A DNA stretch of 64,000 nt, taken from the NCBI RefSeq assembly GCF_004023625.1, contig NZ_ML137709.1, forward strand, positions 288,971 through 352,970. The letters run 5' to 3'. The stretch's first letter is position 1, and every line of letters starts with the position of its first letter. The notes below the pieces were generated by a model that saw only the letters and a program-made list of their open reading frames with translations, was not told the origin of the DNA and ran no database searches. Positions 25,772 to 35,021 of the stretch are shown one piece after another. The DNA comes from Streptomyces cavernae. Its GTDB lineage: Bacteria > Actinomycetota > Actinomycetes > Streptomycetales > Streptomycetaceae. Made by a program: the position numbers and the translations under genes.

Positions 25772-28291
25772 CTACTCCTGAGCCGTGGCCACCCTCACCG
25801 GCAGGGGCCGCAGGGCCACTCGCCCCGGTACCGCGGTGGCCACCAGGGCCAGCAGGCCGGCGATCGCGATCACCGAGACGTAAACCAGCGGTGTGACCGA
25901 CGGTGCCGCCCGACCGGTCATGCCGACGCTGAACGCGGTCAGTACGGCGAGCGCGATCCCGCTGCCGAGCGCCGTGGCCAGGAACAGCACCGACAGCGCC
26001 TCGGTACGCAGCATCCGCAGCACCTGTCGCCGTGTCGCGCCCGCGAGCCGCAGCATCGCGAATTCCCGTACACGCGCGGAGACCGACATGGCGAGCGTGT
26101 TGACGACCGCGATCGCGGTGAACGCCAGCACGAGTGCCATGGCGAGGTGGTTCACCTCCGCGTTCGCCTGCTGCCGCCCCGCTTGCACCCCGTCAGCCGC
26201 AGCCGGGGTGAGGACGCGCAGGTCAGGGAACTCACTCAGGGTGGTCGCGAGTTGTGCCTGTGTGCGGGTGGAGCCGACGAGGACGGCGGCGCCGAGCGGA
26301 TTGTCGACATGGCGGGCGACCAGGTCGTGGGCGAAGGTGAGATCGCCGAAACCGAGCCCCTTGGCATAGACGGCGATGACGGTGAGGGTGGTCGGCGTTC
26401 CGTCACCCAGTGTCAGCTTCAAAGCACTTCCTGGCCTCAAGTGGTGCTGGTCAGCGGCCAGTTGGCTTACGGCGACGGTGTCCTCGGCGAGCCCCGACAA
26501 GGATCCCGCGATGACGTCGGGGTCCCAGGCGCGGGTGAGGCCCGCGGGGGTCACGCCCTGCGCCGGGTACTTGTCGAGGCCGACGCGGACGGTCGTCCGG
26601 ACGACTTCGGTGACGGTGTCGCCCTGGGTACGAAGACGCCGTGCGGCCTCGGCCGGCACACCGGGCCCCTGCGCCGTGACGACCCAGTCGGCGCGGATGC
26701 CCTCCCGGGCCTGGGCGCGGGCCGCGTCACCGAGGGTGGGCTGGACGAAGAGGACAGTGCAGGTCATACCGACGAGGAGGGTGAGCGGGGTGACGACGGA
26801 CGCCATGCGGATCGCATTGCCGCGGAGGTTGGCGATGGCGAGCCGGCCGCCGAACCCGGTCGTCCGCAGCGGTCCAGCGAGGACGACGGCCGTGGCCTTG
26901 ACCAACGGTGGTCCGAGCAGCGCCACGGCGGAGGCGAGGACCACGACGGCGAGGAAGGTGACCGGAGTCGACGCGGGCTCGGTCCGCAGCCCCGTGAGCA
27001 CGATGACGAGGGTGGTGCCGCCGGCCAGCAGGAGGAGTCCGGCGAGGGTGCGTCCCCAGGCCGGACGGACGCGCTCGACGGCCGCTTCGGCGAGGGCTTC
27101 GGCAGGACGGATACGGGTGATGCGGCGCGCGGAGACACGGGCGGCGGCCCAGGCTCCGAGCAGCGTCGCGGCGACGGCGGCGAGCGGCGGGAAGACACCG
27201 GCCGTGTGCTGAAGGGTGGCCGGTACGGCGCCGAGTTCGACGAACCGGTCGTGCAGCAGACCGCCGAGCGGCAGCCCGGCGCATGCTCCCAGGACACCGG
27301 CCACCAGGCCGACGATCAGGGCCTCTCGCCCGAGTAGTGCGCGGAGTTGGCCCCGGGTGGCGGCCACGGCGCGCAGCAGGGCGAGTTCGCGGTGCCGTTG
27401 CCGGATGGACAGCGCGAAAGTGCCGACGACCACGATCACGGCGACCAGCAGCGAGGTGCCGCCCATGGCGCCACCGAGACTGACGAGCTTCACCCGGGCC
27501 GCGGCGGCGTCCAGGAACTCGACGGGGCCGCGGTCACTGCCGGCGCTGACCTGCACGGTGGTGCCGCGCAGCGCCCCGGCGACGTTTCGCCGAAGCACTT
27601 CCGGCGTGGTGCCCTCGGCGGGGAGCACGCCGAACGCGGTCACCTGCCCGGGATGTGCGGCGAGACGGCGGGCCTCCGCGGCGGAGAAGAAGAGGGAGGT
27701 CTGATGGCGTACCGGGGTGCCCTGGGCGATTCCGGTGATCCGGTATGCGCGCGGCTCCCGGGTCGACTGGACGGTGAGCCGGTCGCCGGGCCCGAGGCGC
27801 GCACGGTCGGCGAGGTAACGGTCGACGACGAGATCGCCATCCTGTACGGGGGCCTTTCCGCTGATGAGGGTGTACGGGGTGAGGGTCGCGGACTCCCAGG
27901 CGTGACCGTATGCGGTCCGGTCGCCGGTGGGGACCGAGGGCTGGGCGAGGAAGGTGAGTTCCGGAACGACTCGGGCCGCCCCGGGTACGCGCTTCAGCTT
28001 CTCCCCCAGGGCCTCGGGCAGCCAGGCACGTTCGGTGATCGGCTTCGCCTTGTGTTTGACCTTGGTCTTGCCCTTCTTGTGTTTGACGGTCTTCTGGTGG
28101 ACGTTCTGGTCCGCGGACACGATCACGGGCGCGGCAGCGTAGCGCTCGGTGCCGATAGTTCCGCGCAGTCCCGTTTCCAGGAGGGTGCCGCAGGCGGTGA
28201 TGAGGGCGGCGGCGCACATCAGGGCGAGGAATGCACCGAGGAAGCCGCCCTTTCGGTGCCGGACGGTCCGCAGGGCGTAACGCAGCATCAT
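25772..28291 (-). CDS. FtsX-like ABC transporter permease
   Basis: The 839-aa membrane protein is of the MacB/FtsX type. It has an N-terminal membrane segment (RKGGFLGAFLALMCAAALITACG), a large extracellular domain rich in Lys near residues 55-75, then two FtsX units of three membrane segments each (from about residues 260 and 700), and a final segment before VATAQE. Such permeases work in mechanotransmission or export with an ATPase, but none is encoded here. The ATG at 28291 overlaps the regulator's stop (ATGA). The open frame upstream to 28651 is antisense-type noise across the regulator. Confidence 0.88.
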   Translation of the reverse strand: MMLRYALRTVRHRKGGFLGAFLALMCAAALITACGTLLETGLRGTIGTERYAAAPVIVSADQNVHQKTVKHKKGKTKVKHKAKPITERAWLPEALGEKLKRVPGAARVVPELTFLAQPSVPTGDRTAYGHAWESATLTPYTLISGKAPVQDGDLVVDRYLADRARLGPGDRLTVQSTREPRAYRITGIAQGTPVRHQTSLFFSAAEARRLAAHPGQVTAFGVLPAEGTTPEVLRRNVAGALRGTTVQVSAGSDRGPVEFLDAAAARVKLVSLGGAMGGTSLLVAVIVVVGTFALSIRQRHRELALLRAVAATRGQLRALLGREALIVGLVAGVLGACAGLPLGGLLHDRFVELGAVPATLQHTAGVFPPLAAVAATLLGAWAAARVSARRITRIRPAEALAEAAVERVRPAWGRTLAGLLLLAGGTTLVIVLTGLRTEPASTPVTFLAVVVLASAVALLGPPLVKATAVVLAGPLRTTGFGGRLAIANLRGNAIRMASVVTPLTLLVGMTCTVLFVQPTLGDAARAQAREGIRADWVVTAQGPGVPAEAARRLRTQGDTVTEVVRTTVRVGLDKYPAQGVTPAGLTRAWDPDVIAGSLSGLAEDTVAVSQLAADQHHLRPGSALKLTLGDGTPTTLTVIAVYAKGLGFGDLTFAHDLVARHVDNPLGAAVLVGSTRTQAQLATTLSEFPDLRVLTPAAADGVQAGRQQANAEVNHLAMALVLAFTAIAVVNTLAMSVSARVREFAMLRLAGATRRQVLRMLRTEALSVLFLATALGSGIALAVLTAFSVGMTGRAAPSVTPLVYVSVIAIAGLLALVATAVPGRVALRPLPVRVATAQE

Positions 28292-28962
28292 GAGAGCTCG
28301 CTCTCCTCTGTGTCGTCCTGGTGCGGGGCGGCCGGGAAGGCGAGGAACCGAGTGAGCACGGTGCGTGCGCCGGACGGGGTCTCGGTCTCGGGCCGCTGGT
28401 AGCGGTTGAGGAGCGCGATGTACTCCTCGAAGAACTCGCGGAGTTCGGGGAGGGTGAGCCGAACGGTTCCGCGCGAGTACGGGAAGGCATCCGCCCAGGG
28501 GTCGTCGTCGCCCGCGCCCCGTTGCAGTTCCTCGAAGAGTTCCAGGTCGGCTGCGTAGGCATGGTGGTTCAACTCGTCCATCACCAGCCTCATCTCGGGG
28601 CTCTGCCGGCTGCGCGGCGGAAAGCGGCGGTCGCCGGGCACGGCTCGCCACCAGCGCTCGCGGCCGTGGCCCGTGCGGTCGGTCTCCTCGACGAATCCGT
28701 ACCGGGCCAGCTCGCGCAGGTGATAGCTGGTGGCGCCGGTGTTCAGTCCGAGCGCACGGCCAAGGGTGGCCGAGGTGGCGGGGCCGTGCACGGTGAGGTG
28801 TTGCAGCACGCGTTGCCGCCGGGGGTGGGCGAGGGCTTTGAGGGTCGCCAGGTCGTCGAGCTCGATGGACTCGCGCCGCCCGGGTTCACCGGAGGTCCGT
28901 CCCGCGTCGCCATCAGGGCTCACCGACCTCGTGGTCCGGGTCGCGCCGGGTTGATTTGACAT
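28288..28962 (-). CDS. ArsR-type winged-helix regulator
   Basis: The 224-aa protein has a winged helix at about residues 35-105 (LKALAHPRRQRVLQHL, then GLNTGATSYHLRELARYGFVEE). The C-terminal domain is acidic and helical and contains no ArsR metal-binding cysteines. It is translationally coupled to the FtsX-like permease and probably controls it. There is no Shine-Dalgarno sequence before the ATG, and a near-palindrome touches the start, suggesting a leaderless, autoregulated transcript. Confidence 0.85.
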   Translation of the reverse strand: MSNQPGATRTTRSVSPDGDAGRTSGEPGRRESIELDDLATLKALAHPRRQRVLQHLTVHGPATSATLGRALGLNTGATSYHLRELARYGFVEETDRTGHGRERWWRAVPGDRRFPPRSRQSPEMRLVMDELNHHAYAADLELFEELQRGAGDDDPWADAFPYSRGTVRLTLPELREFFEEYIALLNRYQRPETETPSGARTVLTRFLAFPAAPHQDDTEESELS

Positions 28963-28964
28963 GA

Positions 28965-28984
28965 GTACACAGTCGTTTGTGCAC
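28965..28984 (-). promoter_or_regulatory. Near-palindrome at the regulator start
   Basis: The 20-bp sequence GTACACAG-TCGT-TTGTGCAC has arms that match at 6 of 8 positions. It ends 2 bp before the ATG of the ArsR-type gene, where an autoregulatory operator would overlap the -10 of a leaderless promoter. Confidence 0.4.
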
Positions 28985-29082
28985 AGTTACCCGTGCACTG
29001 ATGTGACCAGGCGTCTTCGACAGGGGGCTAACCCCACCTTGAACGCTGGGAGTTGGTGCTCACTCCCGGGCCCGGTGGACAG

Positions 29083-29231
29083 CGAGGAGGCGGGAGCCGA
29101 GACGGGAGCCGGAGCCGAGACGAGAGCCGGAGCCGAGACGGAGACGGGAGGCGAGACGGAGGCGGAGACGGGAGCCGAGACAGGCGGAGAAGGGAGCCGA
29201 GACAGACGGAGAAGGAGACGACAACAGAAGG
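29083..29231. repeat. Purine-rich GGAGCCGAGAC repeat tract
   Basis: About 150 bp is built of imperfect 6- and 12-bp units (GAGCCG, GAGACG, GGAGCC), strongly purine-rich on the plus strand. It fills most of the 316-bp gap between the ArsR-type gene and the recX stop. No gene is visible. Confidence 0.85.
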
Positions 29232-29278
29232 CTGGGGAGGCCGGGGTGGGAGGCCGCGGCTCCCCCGAGCAGACTGGA

Positions 29279-30295
29279 TCAGTACTGGTCGTCCTCCAAG
29301 CCATCCGTGTCCTCGCCCGCTTCCTCCAGTGCCTGCCGGACCACCCGCAGGGCCATGCCCTCCGGGTAGCCCTTGCGGGCGAGCATGCCCGCGAGGCGGC
29401 GCAGGCGCTTGTCTCTGTCGAGGCCTCGCGTGGAGCGCAGCTTGCGCTCGACCAGTTCCCGGGCGGTCGTCTCCTCCTGCTCCGAGTCGAGCTGTCCGAC
29501 GGCCTCGTCGATCAGCGAGGAGTCCACTCCTCTGGTGCGCAGTTCCCGGGCCAGCGCCCGCCGCGCCAGCCCTCGCCCGTGGTGCCGGGACTCCACCCAG
29601 GCGTCGGCGAAGGCACCGTCGTCGATGAGGCCGACTTCCTCGAACCTGGACAGCACCTCCTCCGCCACGTCCTCGGGGATGTCCCGCTTGCGCAGGGCGT
29701 CGGCGAGCTGCTTACGCGTACGCGGGGTCCCGGTGAGCAGGCGCAGACAGATGGCCCGCGCCCGCTCAGCCGGGTCCCCCGGGTGGGGTTCCCCCTCCTC
29801 GGCCCTCGACGAGGGAGGGGAACCGCCGTCCTGTGGGCGACGGGAGGCTTCACCGAAGCCGCCCGCCCGCCGTCGGCCACGCGGTCCACCACTGCCGCGC
29901 CGCCCCGTGGCACGGTTCCGACCGTCACCGTGTCCGTCATCGCGTGAAGCGTCGTCATGCCTCCGGCCGCCGCGTTCGAGACCACCGCCGGGCGGGCCGG
30001 ACCCGTCCGGCGGACCCTGACCGTCCGGATCCCCGCCGTAGGCACCGTCGTCGACATTGGCCGCACCGTCGGCATAGGCACCGTCGTCGACATGGGCGGC
30101 ACCGTCGTTGGCATAGGCACGGTCGGCGTAGGAATCACCGCCGCCGTGAGCGCCGTCGCCGCCGTTCCCCCGCTTCCGGTCGTGCGGTCCGGCCCCCTGT
30201 CCGGCCGAGCCGCCGCTCCCACGCCCTGGCCTCTGGGGGGCGACGGGATGCGCGTACTCGGCCCAGTCGGTTCGCCACGCTTTGGAATCAGGCAC
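29279..30295 (-). CDS. recX: Regulatory protein RecX
   Basis: RecX binds RecA filaments and limits recombinase activity. The C-terminal 170 residues are a normal RecX: three-helix repeats with RKQLADALRKRDIP, GLIDDGAFADAWVESR and LARKGYPEGMALRVV. The conserved Streptomyces N-terminus (RTDWAEYAHPV) is present. Between them lies a disordered insert of about 130 residues, including DDGAY/ADGAANV repeats, which makes the protein 338 aa rather than roughly 190. It begins with GTG 8 bp after the recA stop and is co-transcribed with recA. Confidence 0.93.
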   Translation of the reverse strand: MPDSKAWRTDWAEYAHPVAPQRPGRGSGGSAGQGAGPHDRKRGNGGDGAHGGGDSYADRAYANDGAAHVDDGAYADGAANVDDGAYGGDPDGQGPPDGSGPPGGGLERGGRRHDDASRDDGHGDGRNRATGRRGSGGPRGRRRAGGFGEASRRPQDGGSPPSSRAEEGEPHPGDPAERARAICLRLLTGTPRTRKQLADALRKRDIPEDVAEEVLSRFEEVGLIDDGAFADAWVESRHHGRGLARRALARELRTRGVDSSLIDEAVGQLDSEQEETTARELVERKLRSTRGLDRDKRLRRLAGMLARKGYPEGMALRVVRQALEEAGEDTDGLEDDQY

Positions 30296-30303
30296 AGTAC
30301 GGG

Positions 30304-31431
30304 TCAGCTCTTGGTCGCCGCGGCCTTGGACTTGGTGGCCTTGGCCGCCGGAGCCGACACCGCCTTGGCCGCTTCCTCGGCCGCGAGGGCCGCGCTCGCC
30401 GCGTCCGCGCCCGGTTCGGCGGCGGGCTCCTCCGGCCGCACGCCGACGCCCAGCTTCTCCTTGATCTTCTTCTCGATCTCGTTGGCCAGGTCGGGGTTGT
30501 CCTTGAGGAAGTTGCGCGCGTTCTCCTTGCCCTGACCGAGTTGGTCGCCCTCGTAGGTGTACCAGGCACCGGCCTTGCGGACGAAGCCGTGCTCCACGCC
30601 CATGTCGATCAGACCGCCCTCGCGGCTGATGCCCTGACCGTAGAGAATGTCGAACTCGGCCTGCTTGAAGGGCGGCGCCACCTTGTTCTTGACGACCTTG
30701 CAGCGGGTGCGGTTGCCCACCGCATCCGTACCGTCCTTCAGTGTCTCGATGCGACGGATGTCGATACGCACCGAGGCGTAGAACTTCAGTGCCCGGCCAC
30801 CGGTCGTGGTCTCCGGGGAGCCGAACATCACACCGATCTTCTCGCGCAGCTGGTTGATGAAGATGGCGGTGGTCTTGGACTGGTTCAGCGCGCTGGTGAT
30901 CTTCCGCAGGGCCTGGCTCATCAGACGAGCCTGCAGACCCACGTGCGAGTCGCCCATCTCGCCCTCGATCTCCGCGCGAGGGACGAGCGCGGCGACGGAG
31001 TCGATGACGATGAGGTCGAGGGCACCGGAGCGGACCAGCATGTCCACGATCTCCAAGGCCTGCTCGCCGTTGTCGGGCTGGGAGAGGATGAGGTTGTCGA
31101 TGTCGACGCCGAGCTTGCGCGCGTACTCGGGGTCGAGGGCGTGTTCCGCGTCCACGAAGGCGACTTGGCCGCCGGCCTTCTGGGCGTTCGCCACCGCGTG
31201 CAGGGTCAGGGTCGTCTTGCCGGAGGATTCCGGTCCGTAGATCTCCACGACACGGCCGCGCGGCAGTCCGCCGACGCCGAGAGCCACATCGAGTGCGGTC
31301 GACCCGGTCGGGATGACCTCGATGGGCTCCTTCGACCGCTCGCCCATGCGCATCACGGCGCCCTTGCCGAATTGCCGTTCAATCTGTGCGAGCGCGGCGT
31401 CGAGCGCCTTCTCGCGGTCGGTTCCTGCCAT
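30304..31431 (-). CDS. recA: Recombinase RecA
   Basis: RecA catalyses homologous strand exchange and triggers LexA cleavage. The 375-aa protein has Walker [13 protein letters not shown] loop 1 near [10 protein letters not shown], the [11 protein letters not shown] segment and an Ala/Lys-rich C-terminus typical of Streptomyces. I take the ATG at 31431 ([11 protein letters not shown]); the frame upstream is not coding. A LexA-type operator and promoter lie about 160 nt upstream. It is followed directly by recX. Confidence 0.98.
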   Translation of the reverse strand: MAGTDREKALDAALAQIERQFGKGAVMRMGERSKEPIEVIPTGSTALDVALGVGGLPRGRVVEIYGPESSGKTTLTLHAVANAQKAGGQVAFVDAEHALDPEYARKLGVDIDNLILSQPDNGEQALEIVDMLVRSGALDLIVIDSVAALVPRAEIEGEMGDSHVGLQARLMSQALRKITSALNQSKTTAIFINQLREKIGVMFGSPETTTGGRALKFYASVRIDIRRIETLKDGTDAVGNRTRCKVVKNKVAPPFKQAEFDILYGQGISREGGLIDMGVEHGFVRKAGAWYTYEGDQLGQGKENARNFLKDNPDLANEIEKKIKEKLGVGVRPEEPAAEPGADAASAALAAEEAAKAVSAPAAKATKSKAAATKS

Positions 31432-31587
31432 GGGTTCCACCCGGTTTGCTTGAGTCGATCGCTTCACGCCAAAGACGCTAACGCCTGCCACTGACAATGC
31501 GCTCTGACGCCCGCCCGGCCTGTGGATAACTCGGGCGGATCTCCATGAAATCCCCCGTGAAATCCCCGTCGCGAGCCCGCCGGAGAC

Positions 31588-31620
31588 TCCATAAGAATGG
31601 ATGTTCGATTTTAGTGTCAA
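31588..31620 (-). promoter_or_regulatory. recA promoter with LexA (SOS) operator
   Basis: On the minus strand TTGACA (31620-31615) is a consensus -35. The operator GAAC-ATCC-ATTC lies at 31606-31595, inside the spacer, and a weak -10 (TTCTTA or TCTTAT) follows at about 31597-31591. GAAC-N4-GTTC is the Gram-positive LexA box, and GAACATCCATTC is the form I recall from other Streptomyces recA genes. Confidence 0.8.
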
Positions 31621-31639
31621 GCGCACCACGCGGCTCCCG

Positions 31640-32168
31640 AAGACCACGGCCGGCTCTGGTACCGCCGCCGCGGAGCCCCCAACGAGACCGAGCAACGCCC
31701 TGCCCGAAAGCCCCTTCGTCCTGACGGCCTGCGCGCCCCTCGCTCCCCACAGCCCTCCGGGCGTGGCCGCTCGACTCTCCGGCCCTCCGGGCGCGGCCCC
31801 TCGGCCCTCCGGCCTTCCGGGCGCCCCATATCCGTGCCTCCCCGCCACGGCGCTTCGGGCCGTCCACCAGCACGGTCGCGCCAGGGCGCATCCCGGCTGC
31901 ACTCCCGGCTGCACTCCCGGTGCGCTCCCGGTGCGCTCCCGGGCGTGGCGCCGGGTCCCCTCGCACTTCGGCATGGAGACGCCGTTCGACACCGCGGTCT
32001 CCATGACCCGGGCGGTCGGGGGTGGGGGTGCTGGTGGTGCTGCTTTCGGTGTTCGCCGTCGCCACGTTCCGGTACCGGCCCGAGGGCCCGCAGGGCTTCC
32101 TTCGTCGGCACGGGGGCCTGGGCGGTCGTCGCCTGCTGAGTGTCCGGTTCCGGGTGCTCGACGGCCGA
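31640..32168. other. Gap between recA promoter and the AI-2E permease gene
   Basis: I see no convincing gene here. The stretch 31740-31950 is made of short imperfect repeats (CCCTCCGGGCGCGGCCC, CGGCTGCACTCC, GTGCGCTCCCG). A perfect 9-bp inverted repeat CATGGAGAC/GTCTCCATG with a 16-nt loop lies at 31972-32005. A plus-strand frame near 32020 could encode one hydrophobic segment but then runs on, antisense to the permease gene. Confidence 0.6.
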
Positions 32169-33431
32169 CTAGGCGGACGCGTCCTCGGCCCCCGTCCCCG
32201 TCCGCCTCCCCAGCAGCCGCCGCACCCGCGCGAGCGCGACGCCCGAGCCCCGCCTGCGATGGCCGTGCACCCGCGGGTCGTCCGTGACGTCGTACCGCTT
32301 CACATAGGCCCCCAGGAAGGCCTGCAGCGTGGCGACCGCCGGAATCGCGATCAGCGCGCCCACCGCGCCCATCAGGGCAGTGCCCGCGACGACCGAACCG
32401 AACGCGACAGCGGGATGGATGTCCACGGTCTTCTCGGTCAGCTTGGGCTGCAGCATGTAGTTCTCGAACTGCTGGTAGACGACCACGAAGATGAACACCC
32501 ACAGCGCGTACCAGGGGTTCACGGTGAAGGCGATCAGCATCGGCAGGGCGCCCGCCAGATACGTGCCGATGGTGGGGATGAACTGCGAGACCAGGCCGAC
32601 CCAGACGGCGAGCACCGGCGCGTTCGGGATGTCGAGCGTCGCCAGCAGGACATAGTGGGCGGCACCCGAGATGAGGGCCATCAGGCCGCGCGAGTAGATG
32701 TAGCCGCCGGTCTTGTCGACGGCTATCTCCCAGGCGCGCAGCACCTCGGCCTGCCGGGCGGGCGGCAGCACCGAGCACAGCGCTCGCCGCAACCGCGGCC
32801 CGTCGGCGGCGAAGTAGAACGAGAACAAGGCGATCGTCAGGAGCTGGAAGAGGCCGCCGAGGACCTGCGCGGACACGTCCAGTACGCCGGTCGCGCTGTT
32901 CTGCACGTACTTCCTGAGCCAGTCCGAGTGCACCAGGCTGTCCTGGATGTCGAGGCGGCTCAGCTCGGTGTTGAAGGTCGAGTTGACCCAGTTGATCACC
33001 TGGTCGAGATACCTCGGGAAGTCCTCGACGATATTGATGATCTGACCGGCGAGCATCGAGCCGAGCAGGGTGACGAAACCGGCGCTCGCGATCATCACGG
33101 CGAAGAAGACGATCGCGGTGGCCAGCCCCCGGCGCATGCCGCGAGTGGCCATCCGGCTCACCGCGGGTTCTATGGCGAGGGCCAGGAAGAACGCGATGAG
33201 GATGTTGATCAACAGCCCGGTGAGCTGCTGGAACGCCCAACTGCCGAACTGGAAGCAGGCGTACAGGGCGAGCGCGAGCACCATGGCCCGCGGCAGCCAG
33301 CGCGGCATGCGGCTTCCCGACGCGGCGCCCCCGGCCGGAGGGCCGGCGGGAGGCGTCGTGCCGGGCGGAGAAGCCTCTGGTGTGACCTGGGCGGTCTCGT
33401 CGGTGGGTGCCACGGTGCAAGTCTCACCCAC
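32169..33431 (-). CDS. AI-2E family transporter
   Basis: The 420-aa membrane protein belongs to the AI-2E/PerM family: [14 protein letters not shown] starts a series of about eight hydrophobic segments, with a soluble domain between segments 3 and 4 ([13 protein letters not shown]) and the family signature around [21 protein letters not shown]. Members export diverse small molecules or ions; the AI-2 name does not fix the substrate. The start is uncertain: GTG at 33431, a later GTG at about 33413, or the ATG at MPRWLPRAM are all possible. Confidence 0.9.
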   Translation of the reverse strand: MGETCTVAPTDETAQVTPEASPPGTTPPAGPPAGGAASGSRMPRWLPRAMVLALALYACFQFGSWAFQQLTGLLINILIAFFLALAIEPAVSRMATRGMRRGLATAIVFFAVMIASAGFVTLLGSMLAGQIINIVEDFPRYLDQVINWVNSTFNTELSRLDIQDSLVHSDWLRKYVQNSATGVLDVSAQVLGGLFQLLTIALFSFYFAADGPRLRRALCSVLPPARQAEVLRAWEIAVDKTGGYIYSRGLMALISGAAHYVLLATLDIPNAPVLAVWVGLVSQFIPTIGTYLAGALPMLIAFTVNPWYALWVFIFVVVYQQFENYMLQPKLTEKTVDIHPAVAFGSVVAGTALMGAVGALIAIPAVATLQAFLGAYVKRYDVTDDPRVHGHRRRGSGVALARVRRLLGRRTGTGAEDASA

Positions 33432-33474
33432 ACGGCCGTCATCCGGGCCCCCGGCCTGGGGATCTCTTCGCCGA

Positions 33475-33669
33475 TCAGCGCTTTTCGTGCGGAACGTTCA
33501 TGGTCGCGCACACCACGCGCCAGATGTCCTTCGCCTCCCAGCCGGCGTCCAGGGCCTGGTGCACCGTGCGCCCGCCGAGCTCCGACATGACATGGTCACG
33601 TGCGAAGGTGTCGGCGTACCCGGGACCGAAGTGATCCGCCATCCGCTGCCAGAAGACCGTCAACCGCAT
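33475..33669 (-). CDS. DUF3046 protein
   Basis: This 64-aa cytoplasmic protein starts MRLTVFWQRM and ends CATMNVPHEKR, the pattern of the DUF3046 family. That family is widespread in actinobacteria and usually lies close to recA/recX, as here. No cofactor or catalytic motif is visible and the function is unknown. The open frame continues upstream, but this ATG gives the conserved N-terminus. Confidence 0.88.
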   Translation of the reverse strand: MRLTVFWQRMADHFGPGYADTFARDHVMSELGGRTVHQALDAGWEAKDIWRVVCATMNVPHEKR

Positions 33670-33713
33670 GACTCCAGTATCCCGCCCTGAGGGTGGGGCC
33701 CGGCGGCGAGGCC

Positions 33714-33741
33714 TTGTCGCGGAGGTTTTCCGTCCTACGGT
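33714..33741 (+). promoter_or_regulatory. Leaderless promoter of the gene at 33748
   Basis: TTGTCG at 33714-33719, a 16-bp spacer and TACGGT at 33736-33741 are followed by six bases and the ATG. The transcription start would then coincide with the start codon, and no Shine-Dalgarno sequence is present. Confidence 0.5.
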
Positions 33742-33747
33742 CGGAAC

Positions 33748-34692
33748 ATGGCCGAAACCGGAGCATTCCCACCGCCCCCGTCGCCCGCGGCGCGCTCGCC
33801 GCTCGCCCGGGCCGAGCACTTCGTGTGGCTCACCGCGCGCGTGCTGGAGCAGCGCCAGTTCGCGTACCACTTCCTGGACGGCGATCCGGACGCGGTGGAG
33901 ACCGCGCTGGCCGCCTACCGCAACGAAGACGAGGGCTACGGTCACGCACTGGAACCGGATCTGCGCGGGCCGGTCAGCCAGCCGCTGCACACCGGTCACG
34001 CGCTGCGCGTGCTGGACTCGATCGGGCGCTGCGGCGGGCAGCGGGTCGAACGCGTCTGCCGCTATCTGACCGCTGTCTCGACGTCCGACGGGGCTCTCCC
34101 GGCGGTCCACCCCAGCCAGCGCGGCTATCCCGCCGCACCCTTCGTGCCGATCGTCGACGATCCCCCGAGTTCTCTCCTCGCCACCGGGCCCGTGGTGGGC
34201 CTGCTGCACCGCAACGACGTGTGGCACGCCTGGATGTTCCGGGCCACCGACTTCTGCTGGCAGGCGGTCGACTCCCTGGAGGTGACACACCCCTACGAGG
34301 TCGAGGCCGCCGTGGCGTTCCTCGACTCGGCACCGGACCGTCCCCGCGCGGAAGCCGCCGCCGACCGGCTGGGCCGTCTGCTGCGGGAGCAGCGGCTCGC
34401 CGCCCTGGAGCCGGACCGCCTGGACGCCTACCCGGTCGCGCCGGGCTACGCACCGGACGAGCACCACTTCGCGCACGACTTCGCCAAGACGCCCGGTTCA
34501 CTCGCGCGCGCGTGGTTCACCGACGAGGAGATGGCCCGCTCCCTCGACTTCCTCACGAGCGAGCAGCAGGAGGACGGTGGCTGGCCGGTCCGCTGGCGCC
34601 AGTGGGCGCCGGGCACGGCCCTGGAGGCGCGGCCGATGGTCACCGTCGAGGCGCTGCGGACCCTGCGGGCGTACGGACGGACCATTACCTGA
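33748..34692 (+). CDS. Conserved protein with squalene-cyclase-like repeats
   Basis: The 314-aa protein seems soluble. Two segments resemble the alpha/alpha-barrel (QW-type) repeats of terpene cyclases and prenyltransferases: GHALRVLDSIG at about residues 85-100 and EQQEDGGWPVRW near residue 275. No DDXXD or DXDD catalytic motif is visible, so enzymatic activity is unsupported. It is convergent with azlD and expressed from an apparent leaderless promoter. Its function is unknown. Confidence 0.7.
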   Translation: MAETGAFPPPPSPAARSPLARAEHFVWLTARVLEQRQFAYHFLDGDPDAVETALAAYRNEDEGYGHALEPDLRGPVSQPLHTGHALRVLDSIGRCGGQRVERVCRYLTAVSTSDGALPAVHPSQRGYPAAPFVPIVDDPPSSLLATGPVVGLLHRNDVWHAWMFRATDFCWQAVDSLEVTHPYEVEAAVAFLDSAPDRPRAEAAADRLGRLLREQRLAALEPDRLDAYPVAPGYAPDEHHFAHDFAKTPGSLARAWFTDEEMARSLDFLTSEQQEDGGWPVRWRQWAPGTALEARPMVTVEALRTLRAYGRTIT

Positions 34693-34712
34693 GTGCTGTC
34701 CCTCGCCGTCGC

Positions 34713-35021
34713 TCAGCCCGTCATGGCCCGCACCCCCGCCGTCACCACGACGGCCGCGGCGATCACGATCAGGAAGGGCGCCCGCAGCAGCAGCGCCACG
34801 GCCGCCGCCGCGAGGCCCGCCGCCTTGGCGTCCAGGACGAGGGTCTGCCCCTCGGCGAAGGTCTGCTGCGCGGTGAGCGCCGCCAGGAGGGCGACGGGCA
34901 GCAGCGCGGCGAGGCGCTGGACGAGAGGCCGCTCCAGTACGCCCTCGGGGACCAGCAGCCCGAGGAGCTTGACGGCGTAGCAGCCCACGGCGGTCACACC
35001 GATGGCGATCCAGATGTTCAA
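34713..35021 (-). CDS. azlD: AzlD-family branched-chain amino acid transport subunit
   Basis: The 102-aa protein with four hydrophobic segments matches the small subunit AzlD of the LIV-E-type exporter; it ends AGVRAMTG. The start is TTG at 35021, overlapping the azlC stop as TTGA, which implies coupled translation. With AzlC it probably exports branched-chain amino acids. It is the last gene of an araC-azlC-azlD operon. Confidence 0.87.
   Translation of the reverse strand: MNIWIAIGVTAVGCYAVKLLGLLVPEGVLERPLVQRLAALLPVALLAALTAQQTFAEGQTLVLDAKAAGLAAAAVALLLRAPFLIVIAAAVVVTAGVRAMTG

Noticed and set aside
31478..32140. Small genes upstream of recA
   Set aside because: Both strands are open through low-complexity GC repeats; none has a start with a ribosome-binding site or a sensible protein composition.
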